Shown piece after piece: positions 27,054 through 36,491 of a DNA stretch of 64,000 bases (position 1 is its first letter; the number at the start of each line of letters is the position of its first letter). Both the position numbers and the translations under genes were made by a program. This stretch comes from Billgrantia saliphila (GTDB lineage: Bacteria > Pseudomonadota > Gammaproteobacteria > Pseudomonadales > Halomonadaceae): contig NZ_PJRN01000004.1 of NCBI RefSeq assembly GCF_002930105.1, forward strand, positions 62,001 through 126,000, given 5' to 3'. The notes beneath the pieces are model-generated. The model did no database searches. It saw only the letters and a program-made list of their open reading frames with translations, and had not been told where the DNA came from.

Positions 27054-28874
27054 TCAGGAGTATTCGAGGTGATAGCGCTGCGACAGACTCTGCTTGAAAT
27101 CCTTAACGATATGCAGCGCTTCGCGCAGCAGGTCGCGCTCGAGCGACGACAGCTGCTGCACCACCACGCGATCGGAACTCTTGTTGGGGACCTGCCCGTC
27201 CAGACGCTCCAGTTGCTGTTTCAGGCGCAGCTCGGTGAACAGCGACAGCGCTTCGGCCAGATCTTCGGCGACACGCTCACTCAGGCGCCCGTCGGCGGCC
27301 AGTGCCTCCAGCCGCTCTAGGGTCGAGGTCGGCTGGATTCGCCGTTCGAGCGCCATGGTGCGCACCCCGTGCACGATGGGGAAAATTCCCCCCTTCTTGA
27401 TATCGATACCGTGCTGCGGCTTCTTCAACGAGCCGAACAGCGTCAGCGGCGTGGAGAAGCGCAGCGCCGTGCGAGCGAAATAAGAGAGCAGGAGCTCGTC
27501 GCGCGAACATTGCTCGAAAAGTGCCTTGCGGACGCTGTCGAGCAGCGCCGGATTGCCCGCCACCGCATGCGAATCAAGCATGATGGCCAGCTTCATCAGG
27601 CTGTCGCCGTCGCGGGCCTGAGCCCAGCGGGCGATGCGCTCGCGCCACTGCGATACGGTTCCCCGCCATTCGGCATTGGAAACCATGATATCGCCCGGGC
27701 AGGGTGGGTAGCCCAGATCTATCAGCGTCTCGGTGAGGCGCTGCATCTGCTCGTCGACACCGGGCCACTCCAGGCCATCGGCCAGGATCAGGCCGTTGTC
27801 CTGGTCGGTCTTGAGGATCTGTTCGCCGCGCCCTTCGCTGCCCATCACCATCAGACAGCTGTCGTGCTGGTAGCGCTCGTCGACGAGAAATCCCCAGGCC
27901 TTGGACATGATGCGCCCGTTGAGCGCCGCCAGCAGTCCCATGGCGAAGCGCAGCTTGACGCCTTGAGCCATCAGCGCCTTGATCAGCTCGGGGGTCCGAC
28001 GGCTGGCACGGAACAGGGCGTCGAGGCTATCGGCCTGCTCCACCTGCAAGCTGACCACGTAGCTGCGGCTGGAGAAGTAGCTCAGCACATCGGTCAACTC
28101 AACCACGCCTATGGGCGCTTCCTGTTCGATGACCACCACCCGCTCCACCTTGCAGCGGGTCATCGACACCAGCACTTCGAACAGGTACTGGTCGGGCCGC
28201 ACGGTCACCAACTCGAAGTGGGCGATGTTTCGCAGCGGACTGTCCCGGCCATGTCCTTCGAGCACCAGCGCATTGAGCAGATCGGTCTTTGTGACCATGC
28301 CGGCGCCCCGCTCGCCTTCGACCAGCAAGCTGTCGGCGTGACTCTCATGCAGCCTGGTCACGGCTTCGGCGATGGTGGTGTGCGGTCCCATGCACAGCGG
28401 AGGGCGCATGCATTCGCTGACTCTCGCCAACATGAAGCCGGCCATGGTCACGCCGCTCTCGGCACGTTGCTCGGTCAGTAGCCGAGCCTTGTGCGCCAGG
28501 GTATGGCGAAAGAACTCGGCGAAGGCCGGATAGTCGTCGCAGAGCTGCAGGAACAGCGCCTTGGGCAGCAGGTAGCAGAGGCTTTCCTGCTCGGCGCGAA
28601 AGCGGTAGCGGCTCTTGCCGTTGAGAATGCTGATGGCGCCGAACAGATCCCCTGCGGTGTAATGCCCGATTCGCTCGCGGGCGCCCGGCTGGGTGGTATC
28701 CAGCTCGGCCACTTCGCCCTTGTGAATCAAAAAGACGTACTCGCCGGGCTGACCGGTTTCGAGGATGATCTCGTCGCGTTCGAAATAGGCCAGGTCGACG
28801 CCATGGCGAACCCGCTCTCGCCCCGCCTCGTCGAGCAGGGAGAAAGGCGGTTGTGAGAGATCGACCTCGACCAT
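27054..28874 (-). CDS. cNMP-binding / CBS / DUF294 putative nucleotidyltransferase
   Basis: 606-residue cytoplasmic protein. Residues about 15-125 are a cyclic-nucleotide-binding domain (YVFLIHKGEVAEL, GDLFGAISIL); about 155-270 are two CBS motifs; about 300-440 are the DUF294 nucleotidyltransferase domain with GSEGRGEQ and TDQDNGLI (two acidic residues, as in GlnD-type enzymes); the rest is the DUF294 C-terminal helical domain. This suggests a signal-responsive enzyme that nucleotidylates an unknown partner. It is the first gene of an operon with the exonuclease, diverging from yjcH-actP across a 760-bp region with repeated TAGAC boxes. Confidence 0.9.
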   Translation of the reverse strand: MVEVDLSQPPFSLLDEAGRERVRHGVDLAYFERDEIILETGQPGEYVFLIHKGEVAELDTTQPGARERIGHYTAGDLFGAISILNGKSRYRFRAEQESLCYLLPKALFLQLCDDYPAFAEFFRHTLAHKARLLTEQRAESGVTMAGFMLARVSECMRPPLCMGPHTTIAEAVTRLHESHADSLLVEGERGAGMVTKTDLLNALVLEGHGRDSPLRNIAHFELVTVRPDQYLFEVLVSMTRCKVERVVVIEQEAPIGVVELTDVLSYFSSRSYVVSLQVEQADSLDALFRASRRTPELIKALMAQGVKLRFAMGLLAALNGRIMSKAWGFLVDERYQHDSCLMVMGSEGRGEQILKTDQDNGLILADGLEWPGVDEQMQRLTETLIDLGYPPCPGDIMVSNAEWRGTVSQWRERIARWAQARDGDSLMKLAIMLDSHAVAGNPALLDSVRKALFEQCSRDELLLSYFARTALRFSTPLTLFGSLKKPQHGIDIKKGGIFPIVHGVRTMALERRIQPTSTLERLEALAADGRLSERVAEDLAEALSLFTELRLKQQLERLDGQVPNKSSDRVVVQQLSSLERDLLREALHIVKDFKQSLSQRYHLEYS

Positions 28875-29635
28875 GCTGTTGCCCTCGTTGAACGGCCGTC
28901 ATGAACCGCCTGATCGTCGGTCGGCATCGGCATACGACTTCGATGTAGCGCGCCGCCATCTCCGACCGGGCAAGCTGGCGGAAAGCCTAGATGGCGACCT
29001 CTGTGCCAGAAAAGCCCTACCCACGTCACCTATGGCTTTGTTGCCCGAACGTCGCAAGACACCTGGGCATGCGTTTCCAATGGCGCGGTTCAATGCAGCA
29101 TAACAGGGCCGACTTTTCGGATATAACCTAGACCAACGTACTAAGGTTTATTTGACCCGACGAGAACCAATGCAAGCATGTTAGACAATGGTCGTGGGGC
29201 TATCGACACAGAGCAAAGCCTCTAGACAAAAGTCCAATAACCTCTGTGCTAGACATTCGTCTATCGGCTCATCCACCGGCATCGGAACAGGAGAGGAAAA
29301 TTACCATAACACACTGTATATAAAGAAAAATAATTAATATCAGTTCATTATAGTCTGCTCATGATACCAAAGTCTGGGATTTATTTTTTTTCGTTATTGA
29401 CCAGTATTGCCCATGAGTCATACCGGCGATCGTAAGTCGATAAGGCGACTCGACAATCGGCAGTACGAAGTGGTGGGAAGAGCGGCTCGTTCGCAGGGAT
29501 CAGACAAGAAAAAGGGCGCGTGCCGCGCCGTCGTCGAGGCCACCTGATTCGATTCGCTTCGTGTGACCTCCCTGATGAAACTCGACCTCCCTCGGTGCGA
29601 CTTCCCAACCTTAAAAACAAGTGGAGAGCAACACT
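28875..29635. other. Long divergent promoter region of the acetate locus
   Basis: 760 bp without a gene. The middle (29100-29400) is clearly AT-richer than its surroundings and contains four copies of TAGAC-N4-GT. A TATAGT lies at about 29351 and a run of eight T at about 29383-29391. It separates the CBS/nucleotidyltransferase operon from yjcH-actP and must drive both. Confidence 0.7.
29129..29263. promoter_or_regulatory. Cluster of four TAGAC-N4-GT boxes, candidate CrbR sites
   Basis: Copies at 29129 (TAGAC-CAAC-GTACTA), 29182 (TAGAC-AATG-GTC), 29223 (TAGAC-AAAA-GTC) and 29250 (TAGAC-ATTC-GTCTA, a perfect palindrome). LuxR-type regulators such as CrbR bind short palindromes of this type. 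Two further copies precede acs, the standard CrbR target. Binding is inferred. Confidence 0.6.
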
Positions 29636-29896
29636 ATGGCTGATGACAAATCCAACGCGACTGCATACTGGAAGGCGAACCTGCGCCTCATAACCGGCTG
29701 CATGATCGTCTGGGCATTCGTCTCCTACGGCTGCGCCATCCTGTTCCGCCCCCTGCTTTCAGGAATTCCTGTCGGCGGTACAGATCTCGGATTCTGGTTT
29801 GCCCAACAGGGATCCATCCTGACCTTCATCGTCCTGATCTTCTTCTATGCCTGGAAGATGAATCGGCTCGACAAGCAGTTCGGCCTCGGGGAGTAA
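29636..29896 (+). CDS. yjcH: DUF485 membrane protein YjcH
   Basis: 86-residue protein with two helices (LITGCMIVWAFVSYGCAILF and GSILTFIVLIFFYAWKM) connected by a short periplasmic loop. YjcH genes almost always precede actP and are thought to assist the transporter. Start at the ATG of MADDKSN behind GTGGAGAG; an ATG five codons upstream is less well placed. The stop is 6 bp before actP. Confidence 0.9.
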   Translation: MADDKSNATAYWKANLRLITGCMIVWAFVSYGCAILFRPLLSGIPVGGTDLGFWFAQQGSILTFIVLIFFYAWKMNRLDKQFGLGE

Positions 29897-29902
29897 GCCA
29901 GC

Positions 29903-31684
29903 ATGAGTCAATTTGCCATCAACCTGTTATTTGTTGGCGGATCCTTTGCCATCTATATTGGCATCGCGATTTGGGCCAAGGCAGGGTCTACCAAGGATTT
30001 CTACGTCGCCGGCGGTGGGGTTCACCCGGTCACCAACGGCATGGCGATCGGCGCCGACTGGATGTCAGCGGCGTCATTCATTTCCATGGCGGGCCTCATC
30101 GCCGCAGGTGGTTATGCCAACTCCACCTTCCTCATGGGCTGGACCGGAGGTTACGTACTGCTGGCCATGCTGCTGGCTCCCTACCTACGCAAGTTCGGCA
30201 AGTTCACCGTTCCCGAGTTCATCGGCGACCGCTTCTACAGCAAGCAAGCCCGACTGGTGGCAGTGATCTGTTTGATCGTGGCCTCGGTGACCTACGTCAT
30301 CGGCCAGATGGCGGGCGCGGGCGTAGCCTTCTCTCGCTTCCTGGAGGTCGATGCAACCACCGGTCTGATCATTGCGGCTGTGGTGGTGTTCTTCTATGCG
30401 GTGTTGGGTGGCATGAAGGGGATCACCTATACCCAGGTGGCCCAGTACATCGTGCTCATCGTCGCCTATACCATTCCCGCGGTGTTCATCTCCCTGGAGC
30501 TGACCAACAATCCGCTTCCCCCGCTAGGTCTGTTCTCCGACCATGCCGAATCCGGTGTGCCGCTGTTGACCAAGCTCAACGAAGTGGTCACCGCGCTGGG
30601 CTTCAATGAGTACACGGCGGATGTGGACAACAAGCTCAATATGGTGCTGTTCACCCTGACGTTGATGATCGGTACCGCCGGTCTGCCCCACGTCATCATC
30701 CGCTTCTTCACCGTGCCGAAAGTGGCCGACGCGCGCTGGTCCGCCGGCTGGGCCCTGGTGTTCATCGGTCTTCTCTACCTGACCGCTCCGGCCGTAGCAT
30801 CCATGGCGCGCCTGAACCTGGCGACAACCGTCTATCCCGAGATGGCCGGCCAGGTCGAGAACATGGAGGAAGCCGCCACCAACCCCATCCTCTATGAAAA
30901 CCGTCCCGAGTGGATCCGCACCTGGGAAGAAACCGGCCTGATCTCCTTCGAGGACTTGAACGACGATGGCCGCATTCAGTTCTACAACGACAGCGCCGAC
31001 TTCACCGATCGCGGCTGGGAAGGCAACGAGCTGAGCGTCAACAACGATATCCTGGTACTGGCCAACCCGGAGATCGCCAACCTGCCCGGCTGGGTTATCG
31101 GCCTGATCGCCGCGGGCGGTCTGGCAGCAGCCCTGTCGACGGCCGCGGGTCTGCTGCTGGCGATATCCTCGGCGATCAGTCACGACCTGATCAAGGGTTC
31201 GATCAATCCCAATATCTCCGAGAAGGGCGAGCTGCTGGCGGCGCGGATATCGATGTCAGTCGCCATCGTGGTGGCCACCTACCTGGGGGCCAATCCGCCA
31301 GGATTCGCCGCTCAGGTGGTGGCGCTAGCTTTCGGTATCGCCGCCGCCTCGCTGTTCCCGGCACTGATGATGGGGATCTTCTCCAAGCGGGTGAACAACG
31401 TGGGTGCCATCGCCGGTATGCTGTCCGGTCTGGTCTTCACTCTGGCGTACATCTTCGTCTACAAAGGCTGGTTCTTCATCCCGGGCACCAACAACCTGCC
31501 TGACACGCCGGACAACTGGGTGATGGGTATTTCGCCGCTGTCCATCGGGGCGGTCGGCGCCCTCATCAACTTCGCCGTGGCCTTCGCCATCTCCAGGGTG
31601 ACCCAGGAGCCGCCACAGGAAATCCAGGAACTGGTGGAAAGCGTTCGCTATCCCAAGGGAGCTGGCATGGCGGTCGATCACTGA
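29903..31684 (+). CDS. actP: Cation/acetate symporter
   Basis: Sodium:solute symporter family protein of 593 residues with about 13 helices, importing acetate and similar short acids. The N-terminal YVAGGGVHPVTNGMAIGADWMSAASFI segment is the SSS signature as found in ActP. Like other ActP proteins it has a large hydrophilic insertion (about residues 320-390). GGAG precedes the ATG. Operon with yjcH. Likely induced together with acs through CrbS/CrbR. Confidence 0.94.
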   Translation: MSQFAINLLFVGGSFAIYIGIAIWAKAGSTKDFYVAGGGVHPVTNGMAIGADWMSAASFISMAGLIAAGGYANSTFLMGWTGGYVLLAMLLAPYLRKFGKFTVPEFIGDRFYSKQARLVAVICLIVASVTYVIGQMAGAGVAFSRFLEVDATTGLIIAAVVVFFYAVLGGMKGITYTQVAQYIVLIVAYTIPAVFISLELTNNPLPPLGLFSDHAESGVPLLTKLNEVVTALGFNEYTADVDNKLNMVLFTLTLMIGTAGLPHVIIRFFTVPKVADARWSAGWALVFIGLLYLTAPAVASMARLNLATTVYPEMAGQVENMEEAATNPILYENRPEWIRTWEETGLISFEDLNDDGRIQFYNDSADFTDRGWEGNELSVNNDILVLANPEIANLPGWVIGLIAAGGLAAALSTAAGLLLAISSAISHDLIKGSINPNISEKGELLAARISMSVAIVVATYLGANPPGFAAQVVALAFGIAAASLFPALMMGIFSKRVNNVGAIAGMLSGLVFTLAYIFVYKGWFFIPGTNNLPDTPDNWVMGISPLSIGAVGALINFAVAFAISRVTQEPPQEIQELVESVRYPKGAGMAVDH

Positions 31685-31730
31685 GTCATAATCCCACCCC
31701 GGCGTCGTCCCGGCGCCGGAACCCATCTCA

Positions 31731-31758
31731 CATCGGGCTTCCTACGGGAAGCCCGATG
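31731..31758 (+). terminator. Perfect 12-bp hairpin downstream of actP
   Basis: CATCGGGCTTCC pairs with GGAAGCCCGATG around a 4-nt loop TACG, 46 bp after the actP stop and 20 bp before the next start. No T run follows, so it may stabilise the actP mRNA or terminate weakly. Confidence 0.5.
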
Positions 31759-31778
31759 GCTGTCAGGAAGCTCCCAAC

Positions 31779-32294
31779 ATGATTTGGCACTTGATTGCGG
31801 CGGTCTTCGCCGGACTGGGCGCCGCAGGCGTCGGACTCCTGCTCCGAACCCTGAGCGCCAAGAGACTGCCCCGCTGGATCGTTCCGGTCTTTGCCGGGCT
31901 GGGCATCCTCGGCTACCAGATTAATCACGAGTACAGCTGGTTCGAGCACAAGCGCAGCCAGCTGCCGGCGACGGCGCAGGTGGTCGAAACCGAGGAAGAG
32001 CGCATGTTCTGGCGCCCCTGGACCTACGCCCTCCCTCTGACGGTCGGCTTCAGCGTGGTCGATCAGAGCAGCACGAGGTATCAAGAGGTCGATGGAGAGT
32101 CCCTGGTCGAATTCATTCTCTACCGCTTCGAGAGGGAGTACGTGGATCGCCTGGACCACCAGCCTCACCTGATGAATTGCGCAACCCGTGAAATGGTGCC
32201 GCTGACCGGCGAGGACCGCAGCCCGAACCTGCAGGCACTGCACGAAGTGGATGCATCCTCGCCGCTGTACGAAGCGGTCTGCACCAACGGGTAA
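31779..32294 (+). CDS. Hypothetical membrane-anchored protein between actP and crbS
   Basis: 171 residues; I do not recognise the family. The N terminus has two short hydrophobic segments (about 2-22 and 33-47), then an acidic and aromatic soluble part (EEERMFWRPWTYALPLTVGFSVVDQSS) with two cysteines near the C terminus (MNCATREMV, EAVCTNG) that could form a disulfide if periplasmic. AGGAAGCTCCCAAC precedes the ATG. It sits between the acetate transporter and the acetate-sensing kinase on the same strand, so a role in the same response is possible but unproven. Confidence 0.75.
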   Translation: MIWHLIAAVFAGLGAAGVGLLLRTLSAKRLPRWIVPVFAGLGILGYQINHEYSWFEHKRSQLPATAQVVETEEERMFWRPWTYALPLTVGFSVVDQSSTRYQEVDGESLVEFILYRFEREYVDRLDHQPHLMNCATREMVPLTGEDRSPNLQALHEVDASSPLYEAVCTNG

Positions 32295-32372
32295 GGTCCG
32301 CCAACGGCCCGGCGCGTGCCCTCGCGTCGCAATACCCTTTAGAATGGTCGGCAATCTTCTGGGGGGAAGCGC

Positions 32373-35300
32373 ATGTTCGCCGGTTGGCTATTGATCGCCG
32401 TTTCGCTGCTCTACATTGCCGTGCTGTTCATCATTGCCTGGCTCGGCGACCGGCGTGCCCGCAAGCATGGCGCCAGCCGTCGGCGCCCCGTCATCTATAT
32501 CCTGGCGCTGGCCATCTACTGCACCTCATGGAGTTTCTACGGCGCGGTCGGCCAGGCCGCTACCGCCGGCTGGTCGTTCGCCAGTATCTACGTGGGGCCG
32601 ATCCTCACGTTTCTGCTGTTCTGGCCGATTCTGGCCAAGATGATCCGCGTGGCCAAACGGCAGAACATCACGTCGATCGCCGACTTCATCGCCTCGCGCT
32701 ATGGCAAGGCGCAGTCACTGGCCGCCTTCGCCAGCCTGGTGGCTCTGGTCGGCACGCTGCCCTATATCGCCCTGCAGCTGAAGGCCGTCGCCACCTCCTT
32801 TGCCGTGCTGACCGACGCCGCCGATATCACTCACGCCCCGCTGTTCGCCGACACCGCCTTCTTCGTCGCGGTCGTAATGGCGGCATTCGCCATTCTGTTC
32901 GGCACACGACATACGGACGCCACCGAACACCATGAAGGCCTGATTCATGCCGTCGCCTTCGAATCGATAGTCAAGCTGCTGGCATTTCTGATACTTGGGA
33001 TCTATGTCACCTGGGGCATGTTCGACGGGCTCGGCGAGCTGATGGCCCTCGCCGATACCCAGCTAGAGCTGCAGCGCCAGTTGGCCGACCAGGACTTCGG
33101 TCGAGGTTTCTGGGCCCAGACCCTGCTCGCCATGCTGGCGGTCTTCTGCCTACCACGCCAGTTCCATGTGGCAGTGGTGGAGAACACTCACCCGGACGAC
33201 GCCGCGAAGGCACGCTGGCTGTTCCCGCTCTATCTGGTGGCCTTCGCCTTCTTCATTCTCCCGATCGCCGCCGCCGGGCTGTCGATGTTTCCAGGCGGAA
33301 CGGTCGAGCCCGATACCTTCGTGCTTGCGCTGCCGATGGCGGCCGGCCAACAGTGGCTAACCCTGCTCACCTACATCGGTGGCTTCTCCGCGGCCACCGG
33401 CATGGTGATCGTGGCCACGGTGGCGGTCTCGATCATGATCTCCAACGAGATCGTGATCCCGCTGCTGTTCCGCCTGCGCTGGCTCGACACCCGGCCGCGC
33501 GATTACGGTCGCCTGGTGCTCCAGGCACGGCGCATCACCATCGGCGCAATCCTGGCGCTGGCCTACGGTTTCTACCATCTCATCGGCGAGTTCAATTCGC
33601 TGGCTTCGATCGGCATGCTGTCGTTCGCCGCGGCGGCCCAGTTCGCCCCCGCCCTGCTCGGCGGGCTCTACTGGAAACGTGGCAACCGTCTCGGGGTGAT
33701 CGTGGGCATGAACGCCGGCTTCGCCATCTGGGTCTATAGCCTGCTGATGCCGACGATGATTCAGGGCGGCGTCCTGCCGAGTCACTGGCTCGCCGGCGGA
33801 CCCTTCAATCATCCGTGGCTGACACCCACTTCGCTGTTCGGGCTCAACTTCGGCGATCCTTTCACCCACGGCGTGATGCTCTCGCTCGGGGTCAACCTGT
33901 TCTGCTATATCTTCGTTTCCCAGATCACCTCGCAGCGAGTCGTGGAACGCATTCAGGCCTCGCTGTTCGTCGATAGCGTCGAGACCCGACAGACCTCGGT
34001 CAACCGCCCCTGGACCGGGGCCACCACCGTCGGCGATCTCAAGGTGCTGTGCGAACGCTTCCTCGGCGCCAGCCAGGTGGCCCGAGCCTTCGAGGACTAC
34101 GCGCGCCGCACGGGCAAGCCGCTGGAAGACGGCAATCGGGCCTCCATCGACGTGATTCAATTCACCGAGCGCTTCCTGGCTTCGGTGCTGGGCGCCTCCT
34201 CGGCACGCATCGTGGTCAACTCGGCGCTGCAGGGGCGCGGCATCGGCATCTCCGACGTGATCTCCATCGTCGACGAAGCCTCGCAGGTGCTGGAGTTCAA
34301 CCGCGCTCTGCTCCAGGCCACCATCGAGAATATCAATCAGGGCATCAGCGTGGTCGACCAGAACATGCGCCTGGTGGTCTGGAACCAGCGCTATCTCGAG
34401 CTGTTCCGCTTTCCCGACCACCTGATCCGGGTCGGGGCACCGATGGACAAGATCTTCCGCTACAACGCCCATAACGGCGAATACGGCCCCGGCGATCCGG
34501 AAGAGCACGTGCAGCTGCTAATCGACAACATTCGCGAGGGTCAGCCCCATCGTTACGTACGCTACCGCCAGGACGGCAGCGTGCTGGAGGTACAAGGCAA
34601 TCCCATGCCCGGCGGCGGCTTCGTCTACACCTACCAGGACATCACCCAGCAGAAGCGCATCGAGGAAGCGCTGATCCGTTCCGAGAACAACATCCGCATC
34701 TATACCGACAACGTGCCGGCGTTGATTGCCTATTTCGACAAGGAGTGCCGCTACCTCTTCACCAACCGTGCTTACGAACAGGCCTTCGGCATCGACCGCA
34801 ACGAGGTGATCGGCAAGCACGTCGATAGCGTGATCAGCGACGACATGGCGCGCGAGCGCGAGCCCTGGATACATCGTGCCCTGGCCGGCGAGCGGGTCAG
34901 CTTCGAAGTCTCGATGCGCATTACCGACGACCTGCGCTACATGCTGGTGACCTACACCCCGCACTTCGGCGACAGCGGTGCGATACTCGGCTTCTTCGCC
35001 CTCTACCAGGACATCACCGAGCGCCGCCTGGCCGAGATCGCGCTGAAGGAGACCAACGAAACGCTGGAAGAGCGGGTACGCGAGCGAACCCAGGCGCTAT
35101 CCGAGGCCAACAGCGCCTTGCGCCAGGAGAACCGCGTGAGAGCCGAGGCCGAGCAGGCCCTGCGTCAGGCCAAGCAGGTGGCCGAGGACGCCAATGCTTC
35201 GAAGACACGCTTCCTCGCCGCCGCCAGCCATGACCTGCTGCAGCCGCTCAATGCCGCCAGGCTGTTCACCTCGGCGCTGTCCCAGGAGTTGGACGCCATC

Positions 35301-36326
35301 GACATGAAGCGCACCATCGGCCATATCGACAACTCGCTGCAGGCGGCCGAGGAACTGCTCGGTACCCTGCTCGACATTTCCAAGCTCGACGCCGGTGCCC
35401 TCACCCCGCGACGCAGCCACTTCGCCCTGGCCGATATCTTCCGTCCGCTGCGCGCCGAGTTCGAAGTCATGGCCGAAGAGCGCGGTCTCGACCTGGTGGT
35501 GGTACCCACCCGCACCTGGGTCGATAGCGACCCCCAGATGTTGCGTCGTATCGTCCAGAACTTCCTCTCGAACGCGCTTCGCTACACCCAGGAGGGTCGG
35601 GTGCTGCTGGGCTGTCGACGCCGCGGGGAGCGGCTCACCATCGAGGTGTGGGATAGCGGTCCCGGGATTCCCGAATCCAAACAGACCGAAATATTCCAGG
35701 AGTTTCGCCGCCTCGATCAGGTCTCGCGACACAAGGAGAGCGAAAAGGGGCTGGGGCTGGGACTGTCGATCGCAGACCGTATGAGTCGGGTGCTCGACCA
35801 CCCGATCACGGTGCGCTCGCGGGAAGGCTACGGCACCATGTTCGCGGTCAGCGTTCCCGTCGTCGCCCCTCGCAGCGAGGCTGAGCGCGCCGAGGAGGAT
35901 GCAGCACCGCGCCGCGCCGGCAACAAGCTGGCCGGTACCCGTATCCTATGCATCGACAACGAGACGCTGATTCTGGAAGGCATGAAAGCGATGCTCTCGG
36001 GCTGGGGCTGCGAGGTCTATACCGCGACCAGTATCGGCGGCGCCAAATCAGTCCTACGCAACCTGGACGGCGAACCGGATGCGATACTGGCCGACTACCA
36101 TCTCGACAACGAGGTCACCGGTCTGATGGCACTGGAGGCCTTGGGCGAGCGGCTGGAGAATGCCGTGCCAGGCATCGTGATAACCGCCGACCGTACCGAG
36201 GAGGTCGCGGAAAAGGTTCGGCGAAGCGGCTATCAGCTGCTGCAGAAGCCGGTTCGCCCCGCCGCGCTGCGCGCCCTGCTGACGCGAACGCTACAGGCCA
36301 GCCGTGCCACACGGCAGGAGAGCTGA
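32373..36326 (+). CDS. crbS: CrbS-type transporter-fused hybrid sensor histidine kinase
   Basis: 1317 residues. Domains in order: a sodium:solute symporter-like membrane module with about 13 helices (1 to ~510); a STAC linker (~550-640); two PAS domains (~655-785 and ~790-900); a coiled-coil (~890-945); HisKA with phospho-acceptor H953 (AASHDLLQPLNAARLF); HATPase with N, G1 and G2 boxes (NFLSNALRYTQEGR, DSGPGIP, GLGLGLSIADRM); and a C-terminal receiver with D1241 (ADYHLD). CrbS senses acetate or energy state and signals to CrbR. GGGGGGAAGC precedes the ATG. Downstream are a heptamer repeat and a terminator. Confidence 0.93.
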   Translation: MFAGWLLIAVSLLYIAVLFIIAWLGDRRARKHGASRRRPVIYILALAIYCTSWSFYGAVGQAATAGWSFASIYVGPILTFLLFWPILAKMIRVAKRQNITSIADFIASRYGKAQSLAAFASLVALVGTLPYIALQLKAVATSFAVLTDAADITHAPLFADTAFFVAVVMAAFAILFGTRHTDATEHHEGLIHAVAFESIVKLLAFLILGIYVTWGMFDGLGELMALADTQLELQRQLADQDFGRGFWAQTLLAMLAVFCLPRQFHVAVVENTHPDDAAKARWLFPLYLVAFAFFILPIAAAGLSMFPGGTVEPDTFVLALPMAAGQQWLTLLTYIGGFSAATGMVIVATVAVSIMISNEIVIPLLFRLRWLDTRPRDYGRLVLQARRITIGAILALAYGFYHLIGEFNSLASIGMLSFAAAAQFAPALLGGLYWKRGNRLGVIVGMNAGFAIWVYSLLMPTMIQGGVLPSHWLAGGPFNHPWLTPTSLFGLNFGDPFTHGVMLSLGVNLFCYIFVSQITSQRVVERIQASLFVDSVETRQTSVNRPWTGATTVGDLKVLCERFLGASQVARAFEDYARRTGKPLEDGNRASIDVIQFTERFLASVLGASSARIVVNSALQGRGIGISDVISIVDEASQVLEFNRALLQATIENINQGISVVDQNMRLVVWNQRYLELFRFPDHLIRVGAPMDKIFRYNAHNGEYGPGDPEEHVQLLIDNIREGQPHRYVRYRQDGSVLEVQGNPMPGGGFVYTYQDITQQKRIEEALIRSENNIRIYTDNVPALIAYFDKECRYLFTNRAYEQAFGIDRNEVIGKHVDSVISDDMAREREPWIHRALAGERVSFEVSMRITDDLRYMLVTYTPHFGDSGAILGFFALYQDITERRLAEIALKETNETLEERVRERTQALSEANSALRQENRVRAEAEQALRQAKQVAEDANASKTRFLAAASHDLLQPLNAARLFTSALSQELDAIDMKRTIGHIDNSLQAAEELLGTLLDISKLDAGALTPRRSHFALADIFRPLRAEFEVMAEERGLDLVVVPTRTWVDSDPQMLRRIVQNFLSNALRYTQEGRVLLGCRRRGERLTIEVWDSGPGIPESKQTEIFQEFRRLDQVSRHKESEKGLGLGLSIADRMSRVLDHPITVRSREGYGTMFAVSVPVVAPRSEAERAEEDAAPRRAGNKLAGTRILCIDNETLILEGMKAMLSGWGCEVYTATSIGGAKSVLRNLDGEPDAILADYHLDNEVTGLMALEALGERLENAVPGIVITADRTEEVAEKVRRSGYQLLQKPVRPAALRALLTRTLQASRATRQES

Positions 36327-36332
36327 CACTCT

Positions 36333-36386
36333 AAGCCCGAAGCCCGAAGCCCGAAGCCCAAAGCCCGAAGCCCGAAGCCCGAAGCC
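36333..36386. repeat. Tandem 7-bp repeat (AAGCCCG, 7.7 copies)
   Basis: Eight head-to-tail units directly after the crbS stop; the fourth unit is AAGCCCA and the last is partial. Such short perfect arrays usually change copy number by replication slippage. Confidence 0.95.
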
Positions 36387-36397
36387 AGCCTAAACAA

Positions 36398-36431
36398 AAC
36401 CGCCTCCATGGCCCTGGCCACGGAGGCGGTT
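36398..36431. terminator. Bidirectional terminator between crbS and crbR
   Basis: 10-bp stem AACCGCCTCC/GGAGGCGGTT between convergent genes. The minus strand continues with TTGTTT and the plus strand with ATTCTTTC. Confidence 0.8.
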
Positions 36432-36491
36432 ATTCTTTCAGCTTCAAACTTCCAGGCGCAAAGCGCCGCGCTTCAAGCTCATGGCCGAAGG

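Noticed and set aside
29080..29098. Sigma-54 promoter-like sequence TGGCGCG...TGCA upstream of actP
   Set aside because: The GG to GC spacing is one base too long and TTGC is not preserved.
36333..36386. Tandem repeats considered as a CRISPR array
   Set aside because: Units are only 7 bp with no spacers, and no cas gene is near.
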